A stretch of DNA of 64,000 nt from Romboutsia hominis (GTDB lineage Bacteria > Bacillota > Clostridia > Peptostreptococcales > Peptostreptococcaceae), in contig NZ_LN650648.1 of assembly GCF_900002575.1 (NCBI RefSeq), positions 868,001 to 932,000 on the forward strand, given 5' to 3'. A program made the translations under genes and the position numbers. This document shows, piece after piece, positions 1 to 9,760 of this stretch. Below the pieces are notes generated by a model that was not told where the DNA came from, ran no database searches, and worked only from the letters and a program-made list of their open reading frames with translations. Every line of letters starts with the position of its first letter. Positions within the stretch are counted from its first letter, which is position 1.

Positions 1-33
1 AAATACCTAAAGGAATAATTCCTTTAGGTATTT
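1..33. terminator. Bidirectional intrinsic terminator
   Basis: A 14-bp inverted repeat (AAATACCTAAAGGA with its complement) and a five-base loop, with A-rich and T-rich flanks. It lies just downstream of the minus-strand helicase and probably ends it; it may also end a plus-strand gene lying before the window. Confidence 0.85.
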
Positions 34-48
34 TTATTAACATTACTA

Positions 49-1161
49 TTAGTTATTATCTATTTCTCTTCTTGGGATAGTATATTGAATAGCATTTTCA
101 ATTTGCTCTAAATATCTTTCATCTTTTGGGGCAACAAATAGACAAGTATAACCTTTTTTACCAGCTCTACCAGTTCTACCAATACGATGTATGTAGTCTT
201 CTGAAGTTTCTGGTATATCATAGTTATATACATGAGTAACACCAGTAACATCAATACCTCTAGATGCAACATCAGTAGCTATAAGATATTGTATATCTGC
301 ATTTCTAAAAGATTTCATAATTCTTTCACGTTTTGATTGAGGGATGTCGCTGTGAAGTTTAGCACAATTATACCCTCTTTGACAAAGTGCTTCATCTAAA
401 GCATCTGCTCTTCTTTTGGTTCTACAGAAGATTATAGCTAAAAAAGGATTATCTTTATCAAGTACAGAACATAGTGCATCTTGTTTTCTTCTATCTGTAG
501 TTTCTACAACTTCTTGATTTATATTTTCAAGTGTTATTTCTTCTTTTTCTATAGATACAACAACAGGATTAGTCATATATCTATAAGCTAATTTTTTAAC
601 TTGTGAGTTCATAGTAGCGGAGAAACACAATGTTTGACGCTTTTTAGGAACCTCCTTTAATATAGCTTCAACTTCATTTTTAAATCCCATAAATAACATT
701 TGGTCAGCTTCATCTAGTACAAAAGTTTTTAACTTACTAAGATTTACAGTTTTTCTATCTAAGTGATCTAAAAGTCTTCCTGGTGTAGCTACTATAAGGT
801 GTATATTTCCCTTTAACTTTTTTAATTGACCTGCTATATCTTTTCCACCATAAGCTGATAATACATTTATATTCTTACCTTTTGAAAGTTCAATGGCTTG
901 TTCAGTTATTTGAATAGCTAACTCTCTTGTTGGTGACAATATAAGTGCTTGAACATAATTAGCGTTTGGATTAATATTTTCAAATATAGGAAGTAAAAAT
1001 GCTAGAGTTTTTCCCGTACCAGTTTGAGCTTCTGCTATAACATCTTTTCCAGACTTTATAAATCCAATACTTTCTTTTTGTATAGGTGTAGGAGAGTTAA
1101 TTCCCCTATTTTTTAGTACATTTACTAAATCTTTACTAATTCCAAGTTCTTCAAAATTCAT
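49..1161 (-). CDS. DEAD-box ATP-dependent RNA helicase
   Basis: A 370-residue RNA helicase that would unwind or remodel structured RNA with ATP in the cytoplasm (ribosome assembly, mRNA decay or cold adaptation in this family). Visible motifs in order: Q motif ending TPIQ near residue 28, Walker A AQTGTGKT (motif I), PTRELA (Ia), TPGRLLDH (Ib), DEAD (II), SAT (III), then in the second RecA lobe the [11 protein letters not shown] block (V) and HRIGRTGR (VI). It stops soon after motif VI, so it lacks the long basic tail of CshA or the RNA-binding domain of DbpA; it is a minimal core enzyme. The ATG is preceded by AGAGG. It is transcribed alone. The family assignment is secure; the subfamily is not. 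Confidence 0.93.
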   Translation of the reverse strand: MNFEELGISKDLVNVLKNRGINSPTPIQKESIGFIKSGKDVIAEAQTGTGKTLAFLLPIFENINPNANYVQALILSPTRELAIQITEQAIELSKGKNINVLSAYGGKDIAGQLKKLKGNIHLIVATPGRLLDHLDRKTVNLSKLKTFVLDEADQMLFMGFKNEVEAILKEVPKKRQTLCFSATMNSQVKKLAYRYMTNPVVVSIEKEEITLENINQEVVETTDRRKQDALCSVLDKDNPFLAIIFCRTKRRADALDEALCQRGYNCAKLHSDIPQSKRERIMKSFRNADIQYLIATDVASRGIDVTGVTHVYNYDIPETSEDYIHRIGRTGRAGKKGYTCLFVAPKDERYLEQIENAIQYTIPRREIDNN

Positions 1162-1523
1162 TATATATTACCTCTTAATATCTTTATAATTTGAGCAACG
1201 GATTTGACCGAAATAGTTTGCCAACACGTTGCTTAAAGCATTAGTGAACGTTATATCGTTGCAACATAGAAATAGTTATCCTGAATGTCGCTTAAACGAA
1301 GTAAACTTTTTATTTATATTTTCCGTATTAATAAATAATATCATATAGTTATAATTAATACTAATAATATTATTTATTAATATAAAATATTAATGTTAGT
1401 TTTATATATTAATGGGTATTAAGTAAATGTTAGTATTTATAAATATACAGAAGATTTTATAAATTATAATTAAAGTTGATTTATTTAGATTATAGAAATA
1501 TACTATAAGTATAAAATAAAATA
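1162..1523. other. Intergenic region with a repeated element
   Basis: No open gene is seen between the helicase and the thiamine leader. Bases 1191-1312 share both their ends with a second copy at 39053-39126 (see that repeat entry). The remainder is extremely AT-rich and should contain the promoters for both divergent units. Confidence 0.5.
1191..1312 (-). repeat. Intergenic repeat element, copy 1
   Basis: Read on the minus strand this begins AGTTTACTTCGTTTAAGCGAC and ends GTTGCTCAAA. The same two end motifs occur in the same order and orientation at 39053-39126, while the middle differs in length and sequence. It sits in the 5' leader of the helicase. Its nature (small RNA, mobile intergenic repeat or leader) is unknown. 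Confidence 0.5.
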
Positions 1524-1605
1524 TTTGCTAGGGGTGCCGAAAGGCTGAGAGACGAAACGTTAACCCTTGTACCTGATCTGGATAATACCAGCGTAGGAAA
1601 GCTTG
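1524..1605 (+). promoter_or_regulatory. TPP riboswitch (THI element)
   Basis: Conserved THI-box blocks are visible in order: GGGGTGCC, CTGAGA, ACCCTTG, ACCTGATCTGGATAATACC and AGCGTAGGAAAGC. These form the pyrimidine and pyrophosphate sensing helices that bind thiamine pyrophosphate. An intrinsic terminator follows at 1644-1682, so control is by premature transcription termination when TPP is abundant. All five downstream genes are thiamine salvage or uptake genes, which agrees. Confidence 0.97.
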
Positions 1606-1643
1606 ATAATATATTATTATATTATATATTAAATTAGAAATTA

Positions 1644-1682
1644 AGGCTATATTCCAATGTTGGGGTATAGCTTTTTAATTGC
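1644..1682 (+). terminator. Riboswitch-controlled intrinsic terminator
   Basis: GCTATATTCCAA pairs with TTGGGGTATAGC (12 bp including two G-U pairs) and is followed by TTTTT. It lies 40 bases after the TPP aptamer and 85 bases before thiD, the expected place for the expression platform. Confidence 0.88.
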
Positions 1683-1766
1683 AAAAATATATGATATTGA
1701 AGTTAATTGAGGAGATAACAAGCTTTAGCAAATTAAATATTTAATAAATAAAAGGGAGAAGATCAT

Positions 1767-2573
1767 ATGAAAAACTACAAAATACCTACACTGACAATAG
1801 CAGGTTCAGACTCGTCTGGTGGAGCAGGTGTACAAGCTGATTTAAAAACATTTAGTGCAATAGGAACTTATGGGATGAGTGTTATAACAGCTATAACAGC
1901 CCAAAATACTAAAGGTGTATTTATGGTAGAAGATTTAAGCAAAGAGATAATTAAAAAACAAATAGAAGTTGTATTTGATGATATACGTCCAAAATCTTTA
2001 AAAATAGGTATGGTATCTAGTGAAGAAATAATAAAAGAAATAGCAAAAACTCTAGATAAATACAAACCAGAAAATCTAGTTATTGATCCGGTAATGATAT
2101 CAAAGAGTGGATATTCACTACTTAAGCCAGAAGCTAAGCAAAGTATGATAGAGTATCTTATACCAATGGCCTACATAATAACACCAAATACACCAGAAGC
2201 AGAAGAAATAACAGGTATTAAAATAGACAATGTTGAGGATATGAAATTAGCAGGTCAAAAAATATTAGAATTAGGTCCGAAGTTTGTACTTATGAAGGGG
2301 GGACACTTAGACGGTGATGCTGTAGATATACTTATAGGCAAAGATATATTTAAAGTATATAAGAGTGAAAGGCTATATAGAAAAAATACGCATGGAACAG
2401 GATGTACACTATCTTCAGCAATAGCTGCACACTTAGCATTAGGATATGATATATGTGAAAGCGTAAAAAGAAGTAAGGAGTATATAACAAACGCAATAAG
2501 ATATAGTTTTGATATAGGAAGTGGAGTAGGACCTGTTCATCATTTCTATGAAATAGAAAATAAGAAAATATAG
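1767..2573 (+). CDS. thiD: Hydroxymethylpyrimidine/phosphomethylpyrimidine kinase
   Basis: A 268-residue ribokinase-fold enzyme that phosphorylates HMP and then HMP-P to HMP-PP, the pyrimidine half of thiamine. The N-terminal [17 protein letters not shown] signature binds the pyrimidine; [10 protein letters not shown] and [13 protein letters not shown] lie in the middle; [13 protein letters not shown] near residue 212 carries the anion hole and catalytic Cys/Asp region of this family. GGGAG precedes the ATG. It is first in the riboswitch-controlled operon, 16 bases before thiM. No thiC is present in the window, so HMP probably comes from salvage. Confidence 0.96.
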   Translation: MKNYKIPTLTIAGSDSSGGAGVQADLKTFSAIGTYGMSVITAITAQNTKGVFMVEDLSKEIIKKQIEVVFDDIRPKSLKIGMVSSEEIIKEIAKTLDKYKPENLVIDPVMISKSGYSLLKPEAKQSMIEYLIPMAYIITPNTPEAEEITGIKIDNVEDMKLAGQKILELGPKFVLMKGGHLDGDAVDILIGKDIFKVYKSERLYRKNTHGTGCTLSSAIAAHLALGYDICESVKRSKEYITNAIRYSFDIGSGVGPVHHFYEIENKKI

Positions 2574-2589
2574 TATTGGGGTAGAGAAT

Positions 2590-3375
2590 ATGTATAGTTT
2601 AATAAATAAAGTTAAAGAAATTAATCCATTAGTACTTCATTATACTAATGAAGTAACTATAAATGATTGTGCTAATATAACATTGGCACTAGGAGCGAGT
2701 CCTTTAATGAGTTTTTCATATGAAGAAGTAGAAGAGATTGTTCAGGTAGCAAGTTCAGTAGTTATAAATATAGGTACTATGAAATCTTCTAACTTAGAAT
2801 TATTTTTACAAGCAGGTAAAATGGCCAATAAGTACAATAAACCTGTTGTACTTGACCCAGTAGGAGTATTTGCTACAAAAACTAGGGCAAATTTTGTAAA
2901 AAGATTATTAAATGAAGTAAGATTTACTGCAATAAAAGGAAATGTAGCTGAGATTAAATATATAGGTGGATTTGATGTTAAAGGCAAGGGTGTTGACTCT
3001 TTTGATGATGACAAAAATATTGATGAAGCTATAAAAAAGATTGCTAACAAATTAGAATGTGTAGTTTGTGCAACTGGAAAAGTAGATAGTGTAACTGATG
3101 GAAATAGAATAATTAAAATATATAATGGAACACCTAAGTTAAAGTATATAACTGGTACAGGGTGTATGTGTGCTAGCTTAATGGGATCATATCTTGGGAG
3201 TAGTGATAAAACTTTAGAGGCTATCTCTATGGGGATAATGACGATGAGTTTATGCGGACAGCTAGCTGATAAAGAAAATATATCTATAGGAGACTTCAAA
3301 GTTGAGCTTATGAATAATATATATGACCTAGATGAAGAAAAGCTAAATAAATTTGGAAAGGTTGAGGTTATATAA
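2590..3375 (+). CDS. thiM: Hydroxyethylthiazole kinase
   Basis: A 261-residue ThiM-family kinase that phosphorylates hydroxyethylthiazole (THZ) for thiamine salvage. Recognisable blocks are NPLVLHYTNEVTINDCAN at the N terminus, VVLDPVGV, the GNVAEI strand, the ATGKVDSVTDG segment and the GTGCM anion hole. The length is normal. The stop overlaps the tenA start by one base (TAATG), implying translational coupling. The presence of thiM rather than a thiazole synthase (thiG) points to scavenging of the thiazole. Confidence 0.96.
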   Translation: MYSLINKVKEINPLVLHYTNEVTINDCANITLALGASPLMSFSYEEVEEIVQVASSVVINIGTMKSSNLELFLQAGKMANKYNKPVVLDPVGVFATKTRANFVKRLLNEVRFTAIKGNVAEIKYIGGFDVKGKGVDSFDDDKNIDEAIKKIANKLECVVCATGKVDSVTDGNRIIKIYNGTPKLKYITGTGCMCASLMGSYLGSSDKTLEAISMGIMTMSLCGQLADKENISIGDFKVELMNNIYDLDEEKLNKFGKVEVI

Positions 3376-4058
3376 TGAAATTTACAGATTATTTATTTGA
3401 AGAAGTTAAAAATATATGGCAAGAATACTTAGAACATCCATTTATAAAAGAACTAGGAGAAGGTACTTTACCTAAAGAGAAATTTAAAAATTATTTAGTA
3501 CAAGATTATTTATACCTTAAAGAATTTGGTAAAGTATTTGCAATGTGCTTAATAAAGTCAAAGACTATAGAGGAAATGAACTTTTTCAGTAGAGCCATAA
3601 GTGCATCGATAGAATATGAAACAGCAGTACATGTTAGTTATATGAACAAATTAGGAGTACCACCAAAAATAGCAGAAACATGTAAATATGAAATAACAAC
3701 AGATAATTATACTAGTTATATGCAAGCTATAGCCTTAAAAGGAAATTTAAGAGAAATTGTAATCTCTACAATGCCTTGTAACTGGAGCTATAATTATATA
3801 GGACACTATCTACTAGATAATTACAAAGAGACATTAGAAGGAAATTACTACAAAGAATGGATAGATATGTACTCTGAAGGAAAATTTGACGAGAATCTAA
3901 GGGAGTGGTTAGATTATGTTAACTATTTATGTAGAGATATAAGTAATGAAGAAAGAGAAAACTTAAAAGAAATATTTATAAAATCAAGTTTACATGAATT
4001 AGAATTTTGGAATATGGCCTATAAAGAAACTAAGGAGGGAGACTTATGTCTAGTTTAA
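3375..4058 (+). CDS. tenA: TenA-family aminopyrimidine aminohydrolase / thiaminase II
   Basis: A 227-residue all-helical TenA protein that hydrolyses degraded thiamine pyrimidine (formylaminopyrimidine or aminopyrimidine) to HMP. The family catalytic cysteine lies in the MPCNWSYNYIG motif, near residue 135; QDYLYL and the C-terminal ELEFWNMAY segment carry further conserved aromatic and acidic residues. It is translationally coupled to thiM upstream, and its last 13 bases overlap thiT. With ThiD it completes an HMP salvage route. Confidence 0.94.
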   Translation: MKFTDYLFEEVKNIWQEYLEHPFIKELGEGTLPKEKFKNYLVQDYLYLKEFGKVFAMCLIKSKTIEEMNFFSRAISASIEYETAVHVSYMNKLGVPPKIAETCKYEITTDNYTSYMQAIALKGNLREIVISTMPCNWSYNYIGHYLLDNYKETLEGNYYKEWIDMYSEGKFDENLREWLDYVNYLCRDISNEERENLKEIFIKSSLHELEFWNMAYKETKEGDLCLV

Positions 4059-4669
4059 ATAATATATTAGGAATAGTTATATTAATCGTTAGTATAGGAT
4101 GGTTTTGCTTGTATCTAAAAGATATGAAAAATAGAAAATTAAGCACAAAAGAAATAGTAATAATCGGTATGTTTTCAGCAATGTCTTATATACTTTCTAT
4201 GATTCAATTTATAAAATATCCTCAAGGCGGGGGAATAACTTTATTTTCAATGTTACCTACAATGCTACTTGCTATACTTTACGGTAAAGAAGTTGGGATA
4301 ACTGCAGGTTTAGTTTTTGCTTTAATAAAGTTAATAAGTGGACCAACAATAATACATCCAGCTCAGTTTTTATTAGATTATATACTTCCAATGATGGTAC
4401 TAGGGTTAGCAGGAATATTTGGAAGAGATAAAAAATTTAATATATTTGCAGGATGCATATTAGCAACTAGCCTTAGTGTTTTAATGTATATAATATCAGG
4501 AGTATTATATTTTGCACAATATGCACCTAAAGGAATGAATCCTATAGTATATTCATGTGTATATAATATATCAAGTGCAGGTGTAGAAGGATTATTAACT
4601 AGCATATTAATATTATTTATACCTATAAAGAGGTTTAGTAAGGTTTTAAATATATCAATTAGCCAATAA
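4046..4669 (+). CDS. thiT: Thiamine ECF transporter substrate-binding subunit
   Basis: A 207-residue membrane protein with about six hydrophobic segments, matching the ThiT (YuaJ) S component of energy-coupling-factor transporters. It captures thiamine outside the cell and depends on a shared EcfA/A'/T module encoded elsewhere. The IGMFSAMSYILSMI and GGITLFSMLPTMLLA segments are typical. It has an extra N-terminal hydrophobic stretch compared with the shortest ThiT proteins. Start chosen at the ATG after AAGGAGGGAG, inside the end of tenA. Confidence 0.9.
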   Translation: MSSLNNILGIVILIVSIGWFCLYLKDMKNRKLSTKEIVIIGMFSAMSYILSMIQFIKYPQGGGITLFSMLPTMLLAILYGKEVGITAGLVFALIKLISGPTIIHPAQFLLDYILPMMVLGLAGIFGRDKKFNIFAGCILATSLSVLMYIISGVLYFAQYAPKGMNPIVYSCVYNISSAGVEGLLTSILILFIPIKRFSKVLNISISQ

Positions 4670-4698
4670 ATACTAAAAAATTAATATAGGAGATAAAG

Positions 4699-5313
4699 AT
4701 GAGAGAAAAATTAAAATTATATTTAGTTACAGACTCAGATATTTTAAAAGGTAGAGATTTTTATGAGTCTATAGAAGAAGCATTAAAAGCAGGCGTAAAA
4801 ACAGTTCAATTAAGAGAGAAAAAAGCATCAGGAAAAGAATTTTTAGAAAAAGCTTATAAATTAAGAGAACTTACAAAAAAATATAATGCAATTTTTATAA
4901 TAAATGATAGAGTAGATATAGCAATGTTAGTAGGTGCAGACGGTGTTCATATAGGACAAAGTGATATACCATGTAGTGAAGTTAGACATTTAATAGGGAA
5001 TGATAAGATAATTGGGGTATCTACTCAAAATCTAGAATTATCACTTAAGGCAAAAAATGATGGTGCAGATTATATAGGTGTAGGATCAATGTTTACTACA
5101 ACTACTAAATTGGATGCAAAACATGTGAGTATAGAAGAATTAAGAAGTATAAAAGAAAATATAGATATACCAATAGTATGTATTGGTGGTATAAATCTAT
5201 CTAATATATCTGCTTTAAAAAATGAAAATATAGATGGATATGCAATAGTATCAGAGATATTAAAATATGATGATATATATGGTCAAACTAAAAAATTTAT
5301 GGATGTTATATAA
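4699..5313 (+). CDS. thiE: Thiamine-phosphate synthase
   Basis: A 204-residue TIM-barrel enzyme that joins HMP-PP (from ThiD) and THZ-P (from ThiM) to thiamine phosphate. Family motifs: VQLREK, INDRVDIA, ADGVHIGQSD, the phosphate-binding GVGSMFTTTTK loop and CIGGI near residue 158. AGGAGA precedes the ATG. It is the last gene of the operon and is followed by a terminator. Confidence 0.96.
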   Translation: MREKLKLYLVTDSDILKGRDFYESIEEALKAGVKTVQLREKKASGKEFLEKAYKLRELTKKYNAIFIINDRVDIAMLVGADGVHIGQSDIPCSEVRHLIGNDKIIGVSTQNLELSLKAKNDGADYIGVGSMFTTTTKLDAKHVSIEELRSIKENIDIPIVCIGGINLSNISALKNENIDGYAIVSEILKYDDIYGQTKKFMDVI

Positions 5314-5318
5314 TATAA

Positions 5319-5352
5319 AAAAAGAAGATGCTTTTAAAAGTATCTTCTTTTT
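5319..5352 (+). terminator. Terminator of the thiamine operon
   Basis: AAAGAAGAT and ATCTTCTTT arms with an inner CTTTTAAAAG palindrome, ending in a run of T. Confidence 0.88.
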
Positions 5353-5447
5353 TATTATAAATTAAACTCTAAAAAGGTAATACAATTCAAGGAAATTGCC
5401 TAAAAGTGTAGAATACTTATTAAGGGTTATATTTGGGGGAGATAAGA

Positions 5448-7103
5448 ATGAAAGAGTTTTTTAATAATTTGAGTGATAGTATATTTATATTAGATAAAGA
5501 TTTTAATATAATATTTTGTAACAATAAGTTATTAGAGTATATAAATGAAAAAGACATTAATTCCTTAAACATAGATATAAGTAGTAAAGTAAAAATAGAA
5601 AAATTAGAGTTTAAAAACTACTTCGATATAGGTATAAAACTAAATACATCAAATGGAGAATTTGAATTAAGCACTAATATAACTAAAACGAAAGATAATG
5701 GTACATATATATTAGTAAGAGATATAACTGACAATAATATAGATAATATGGTAATTAATATAGATAACAATAGAAAAAGGGAGTTTAAAAATTCAGAGAA
5801 ATTAATATATGATATGAGTGCTATCTTAGATGAAATAAAAAAAGACAGCGATATATATAAAATCTTAGAAAATATAGATTTAGAAGGTACTATAATTAAC
5901 TTTATAGATGAAATAAAAAAAGTAGAATTTATAAAAAAGGATTTGGAGGTATTCTTAAGTATATCTGCAGATGTAATAGGAGCTATAGATAGAAATGCTT
6001 ACATTAAACTTTTTACAAAAGAATGTAATAAAATAACAGGATTTAATGAAGAAGAATTAACATCAACTAGTATAATAGATAAAATATATGATGATCATAA
6101 AGAAGAATTTTTAAATATCTTAAGTTTAAAGGATGGAAATGTAAAGGTAATAGAAAATAAAATGATATGTAAAGATAATAGCTATAAATGGCTGAGATGG
6201 CACTTAAAATATATAAAAGAAAGAGATATCATAGCATTTTCTGTAAGAGATATAGATAAAGAAAAAGAAGATGTAGAAGCTAGGCAAAAATTAGAGCAAA
6301 ATATATATTTAGAGTCAATGAAAAATGAATTTTTCGCAAATATATCCCATGAATTTAAGACACCGCTTAATATTATGCTTGGAATAATACAGTTAATAGA
6401 TATTAATATAGTAAAAGAAAATATAAAATTTAATGATAAGATAGATTTAGAAAATTATATTAAATTATTTAAGCAAAACCTATATAGGATACTAAGATTG
6501 GTAAATAATATCATAGATATAACAAAAATAGATGCAGGATATTATGAATTAGAGCTTGGAAACTATAATATAGTAAATGTAGTAGAAGAGATAAGTTTAT
6601 CTGTAACTCCTTATGCTAAAAATAAACAAATTGATTTGGTATTTGATACAAACTGTGAGGAAATGATACTTGCATTTGATCCAGAAAAAATAGAAAGAAT
6701 ACTTTTAAATTTATTATCTAATTCTATTAAACATACAAGTATTAATGGATGTATTTATGTGAATGTAGAAAGCAAAGGAGATAGAGTGTATATATCTGTT
6801 TGTGATAATGGAGAAGGTATAGATAGTAATAAATTACAAAGTATATTTGAAAGATTTACACAGGTAAAGAGTAATATAGCAAGTAGTTATGAAGGTAGTG
6901 GAATAGGTTTATCACTAGTTAAATCTTTAGTAAATCTTCATGGCGGAGATATAAGTGTAAAAAGTGAGGTAGGAAAAGGTAGTAAGTTTGAATTTTATTT
7001 ACCAAGCAAGTTAGTAAAAAGCAAAACAAATATAAAGAAATTTATATCAGAAAATAGTAAGATTGAAATGTGTAATATAGAATTTTCTGATATATATAGA
7101 TAA
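5448..7103 (+). CDS. Orphan PAS sensor histidine kinase
   Basis: A 551-residue cytoplasmic-looking kinase with no clear membrane segment. An N-terminal PAS-like region (about 1-90) is followed by a helical linker, a second PAS domain (about 165-285), HisKA with the phospho-acceptor histidine in ISHEFKTP (near 300), and a HATPase domain with N box LLNLLSNSIKH, G1 DNGEGI and G2 GSGIGLSLV. It ends in the tail CNIEFSDIYR, nearly identical to the tail of the kinase at 57579-59960. No response regulator is adjacent, so its partner is unknown. An upstream in-frame TTG at 5433 exists, but the ATG at 5448 follows GGGGGAG and is preferred. Confidence 0.88.
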   Translation: MKEFFNNLSDSIFILDKDFNIIFCNNKLLEYINEKDINSLNIDISSKVKIEKLEFKNYFDIGIKLNTSNGEFELSTNITKTKDNGTYILVRDITDNNIDNMVINIDNNRKREFKNSEKLIYDMSAILDEIKKDSDIYKILENIDLEGTIINFIDEIKKVEFIKKDLEVFLSISADVIGAIDRNAYIKLFTKECNKITGFNEEELTSTSIIDKIYDDHKEEFLNILSLKDGNVKVIENKMICKDNSYKWLRWHLKYIKERDIIAFSVRDIDKEKEDVEARQKLEQNIYLESMKNEFFANISHEFKTPLNIMLGIIQLIDINIVKENIKFNDKIDLENYIKLFKQNLYRILRLVNNIIDITKIDAGYYELELGNYNIVNVVEEISLSVTPYAKNKQIDLVFDTNCEEMILAFDPEKIERILLNLLSNSIKHTSINGCIYVNVESKGDRVYISVCDNGEGIDSNKLQSIFERFTQVKSNIASSYEGSGIGLSLVKSLVNLHGGDISVKSEVGKGSKFEFYLPSKLVKSKTNIKKFISENSKIEMCNIEFSDIYR

Positions 7104-7132
7104 AAGCATCCATATGGATGCTTTTATTTTTT
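7102..7132. terminator. Bidirectional terminator
   Basis: AAAAGCATCCATATGGATGCTTTT palindrome starting at the stop codon of the kinase, T-rich on the plus side and A-rich on the other. It can end both the kinase and the convergent antiporter gene. Confidence 0.88.
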
Positions 7133-7138
7133 AGTATT

Positions 7139-8545
7139 TTATTTATTTACTTCTTTTTTAGGGATTGTAGCTATTTTAAATTTAATTGCTATCAAAAATA
7201 GTGAAACAATAGGATTTATTAAGTTTAAGAATGCATATGGAAGATAGGCAAAAGTACTAACTCCTAATGTACCATAGATGTAAGCTCCACATGTATTCCA
7301 AGGAACTAAGGCAGAACTCATAGTCCCACTATCTTCAAGCGCTCTTGATAGCATTTTAGGATGAAGACCTCTTTTTGCGTATTCATCTTTAAACATTCTT
7401 CCAGGTATAACTATAGATAAATACTGTTCACCAGCTACTGTATTAGTCATTACACATGTAACCATAGTTGAAAAAACAACTCCAAATGTACCTTTTGCAA
7501 ATTTAAGTAAAGCTGAAGCTAAAGCCTCTAACATACCAGTTTTTTCAAGTATTCCACCTAAAGCTAGAGCAGATATTGTTAAAGAAACAGTACTCATCAT
7601 ATTCATTAATCCGCCTTTAGATAATAATTCATCAACTTCTGCAACACCAGTATTAGAAACAAAACCAGTATGAGCTGCACTTATTATATCTCCAACTGAT
7701 GCACCTTGAAATACTATAGCAAATACAAATCCTAAAATAGCACCAAATATAAGCCCAGGTATAGCAGGAACTTTAAATATTACCAGACCAATAACCACTA
7801 TTGGAGGTATAAATAATATAGGTGATAGAGTATTAAATGAACTAGCCAAAGTATCTCTTATTAAATTAATATTAGACATGTCTAATTCTTGTCCTCCATA
7901 TCTCATACCTATTATACTGTAAAGTACAAGGCATATTAAAAGAGAAGGTATAGTTGAATAAAGCATATAATTTATATGTTCAAATAAAGTAGCACCAGCC
8001 ATAGCAGGAGCTAAGTTTGTTGTATCTGATAGAGGAGAAAGTTTATCTCCAAAATAAGCACCTGATATTATTGCTCCTGCAACTATAGGTGCTGGAATTT
8101 GAAGACCTTGCCCAATACCTAAAAGAGCAACTCCAACAGTTCCCATAGTACTCCATGATGAACCAGTAGCTAAAGAAACTATACCACAGATAATAGTAGT
8201 AGCTGCTAAGAATATTCCTGGAGATAAGATTTTTAATCCCCAATAAATCATAGATGGAACAACACCACTAATTATCCAAGTTCCAATAAGCACACCTATT
8301 ATCATTATGATAAGAATAGCCTGCATGGCCATTTTTATAGAAGAAAACATGCTTTCCTCTAATTCGCTCCACTCAAATCCAAGTCTGTAAACAGCTACTA
8401 AGCCAGCGACTATAGCTCCACCGATTAAAGGAACATGAGGAGAAGCTCCGTATTTAAATATAGATATACCTAGAAATAAAGCTAAACATACAATTGGTAT
8501 TAATGCATCAACTAAGGTAGCTTGCTTTTTTTCTCTTTTACTCAT
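7139..8545 (-). CDS. nhaC: Na+/H+ antiporter, NhaC family
   Basis: A 468-residue polytopic membrane protein of the NhaC type, which exchanges Na+ (or an organic substrate) for H+ across the cell membrane. About eleven hydrophobic segments; the GAIISGAYFGDKLSPLSDTT block and the VAGEQYLSIVIPGRMF segment are characteristic of the family. The start follows AAGGGGGA. It is monocistronic and convergent with the kinase. NhaC-like proteins also include malate-lactate and other substrate antiporters, so the exact substrate is open. Confidence 0.9.
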   Translation of the reverse strand: MSKREKKQATLVDALIPIVCLALFLGISIFKYGASPHVPLIGGAIVAGLVAVYRLGFEWSELEESMFSSIKMAMQAILIIMIIGVLIGTWIISGVVPSMIYWGLKILSPGIFLAATTIICGIVSLATGSSWSTMGTVGVALLGIGQGLQIPAPIVAGAIISGAYFGDKLSPLSDTTNLAPAMAGATLFEHINYMLYSTIPSLLICLVLYSIIGMRYGGQELDMSNINLIRDTLASSFNTLSPILFIPPIVVIGLVIFKVPAIPGLIFGAILGFVFAIVFQGASVGDIISAAHTGFVSNTGVAEVDELLSKGGLMNMMSTVSLTISALALGGILEKTGMLEALASALLKFAKGTFGVVFSTMVTCVMTNTVAGEQYLSIVIPGRMFKDEYAKRGLHPKMLSRALEDSGTMSSALVPWNTCGAYIYGTLGVSTFAYLPYAFLNLINPIVSLFLIAIKFKIATIPKKEVNK

Positions 8546-8828
8546 AAAATAAAAGTCCCCCTTAGAAATTTATAATTTTCACTAGAAGTAAATAAAAATA
8601 TGATTACAATTAAATAAAGCAAATAATATGCCAGATGTATATGATAATAAATAAAAAAGTATTATATATGTAATTAATTAGAAAATTATCTAAAAATTAA
8701 AAAAATTATAAAAATATAAAACGCGTTATTGCAAAAAAATAAGCAACTATGCAAAAAAATTTGCTGAAAAGCAAAAATTACTATTTAGATTGGTTAAACT
8801 AATTAAAACGATAAATCAGGAGAAAGAT

Positions 8829-9743
8829 ATGAATGATTTAATTCTTACGCTGCTTAATTTAAAATACATAGGAAATAAAACAATAGAATACATACTACAT
8901 ATTAGCAAAAGTACAAAACATAATGAAAAAGAGATTTTACATTTACTGGAAGAGGCAAATTTGAAAGGTAAAACAAAACGAATATATACGTTAGATGATA
9001 TAAAAATAGCTATTAATAAAACATATAAAATTAAAGAATCTTGTATAAAACAAAATATAAAAATTGTAAGCATACTAGAAAGTAGCTATCCTGAAAAGTT
9101 AAGACACATAAATGATAGACCATTATTACTTTTTTATAAAGGAAATTATAGTGCTATGACAAATAATAAATCAATAGCTATAATAGGAAGTAGAAAAGCT
9201 AGTGTAAAAGGGCTAAAGTCATCTTACAATATGGCCTATTTACTAGGGAAAGATGGATATAGTATTATAAGTGGACTAGCTAAAGGTTGTGATGAACAAG
9301 CACATAAAGGTTGCTTAGATGCATTTGGAAGTACAGTAGCGGTTTTACCATGTCCTTTAGATAATATATATCCTAAAAGTAATGTAAAGTTAGCAAATGA
9401 TATAGTAGATAATAAAGGGTGCTTAGTAAGCGAATATCCATTAGGAAGTAATATACATAAAAGCAATTTTATAAGAAGGAATAGACTTCAAAGTGGATTA
9501 AGCAATGCTTTAATAGTATGTGAGACAAATGAAAATTCTGGTACAAATCATACCATTAATTTTTGCATAAATCAAAATAGGATTTTATCTTGTATAAATA
9601 TTAAGCGAAATGTAGAGATTATAGATAATAAAAATTGTATAGTTATAAATGATGAATGTGATATAAATAAGCTTAAAGAAAAAATAGAAAATGGTAATAA
9701 AAATTATATAGATAATGGTAAGCAACTAGTATTTAAATTATAA
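8829..9743 (+). CDS. dprA: DNA-processing protein DprA/Smf
   Basis: A 304-residue protein that would load RecA on incoming single-stranded DNA in natural transformation. The Rossmann-like core carries IAIIGSRKAS, the SGLAKGCDEQAHKG motif, and FIRRNRLQSGLS, all DprA signatures; an HTH-like N-terminal segment precedes it. The C-terminal winged helix of longer DprA proteins is absent or degenerate. An ORF can be opened from TTG at 8790, but the ATG at 8829 follows CAGGAGAAAG. Here dprA stands alone, not next to topA or rnhB. Confidence 0.92.
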   Translation: MNDLILTLLNLKYIGNKTIEYILHISKSTKHNEKEILHLLEEANLKGKTKRIYTLDDIKIAINKTYKIKESCIKQNIKIVSILESSYPEKLRHINDRPLLLFYKGNYSAMTNNKSIAIIGSRKASVKGLKSSYNMAYLLGKDGYSIISGLAKGCDEQAHKGCLDAFGSTVAVLPCPLDNIYPKSNVKLANDIVDNKGCLVSEYPLGSNIHKSNFIRRNRLQSGLSNALIVCETNENSGTNHTINFCINQNRILSCINIKRNVEIIDNKNCIVINDECDINKLKEKIENGNKNYIDNGKQLVFKL

Positions 9744-9760
9744 AAGTTATCTAAATAAAA

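Noticed and set aside
2742-3299. Long antisense frame inside thiM
   Set aside because: No ribosome site, hydrophobic shadow composition, and it lies fully inside a well-supported gene. The same applies to antisense frames in copA, the AI-2E transporter and the kinases.
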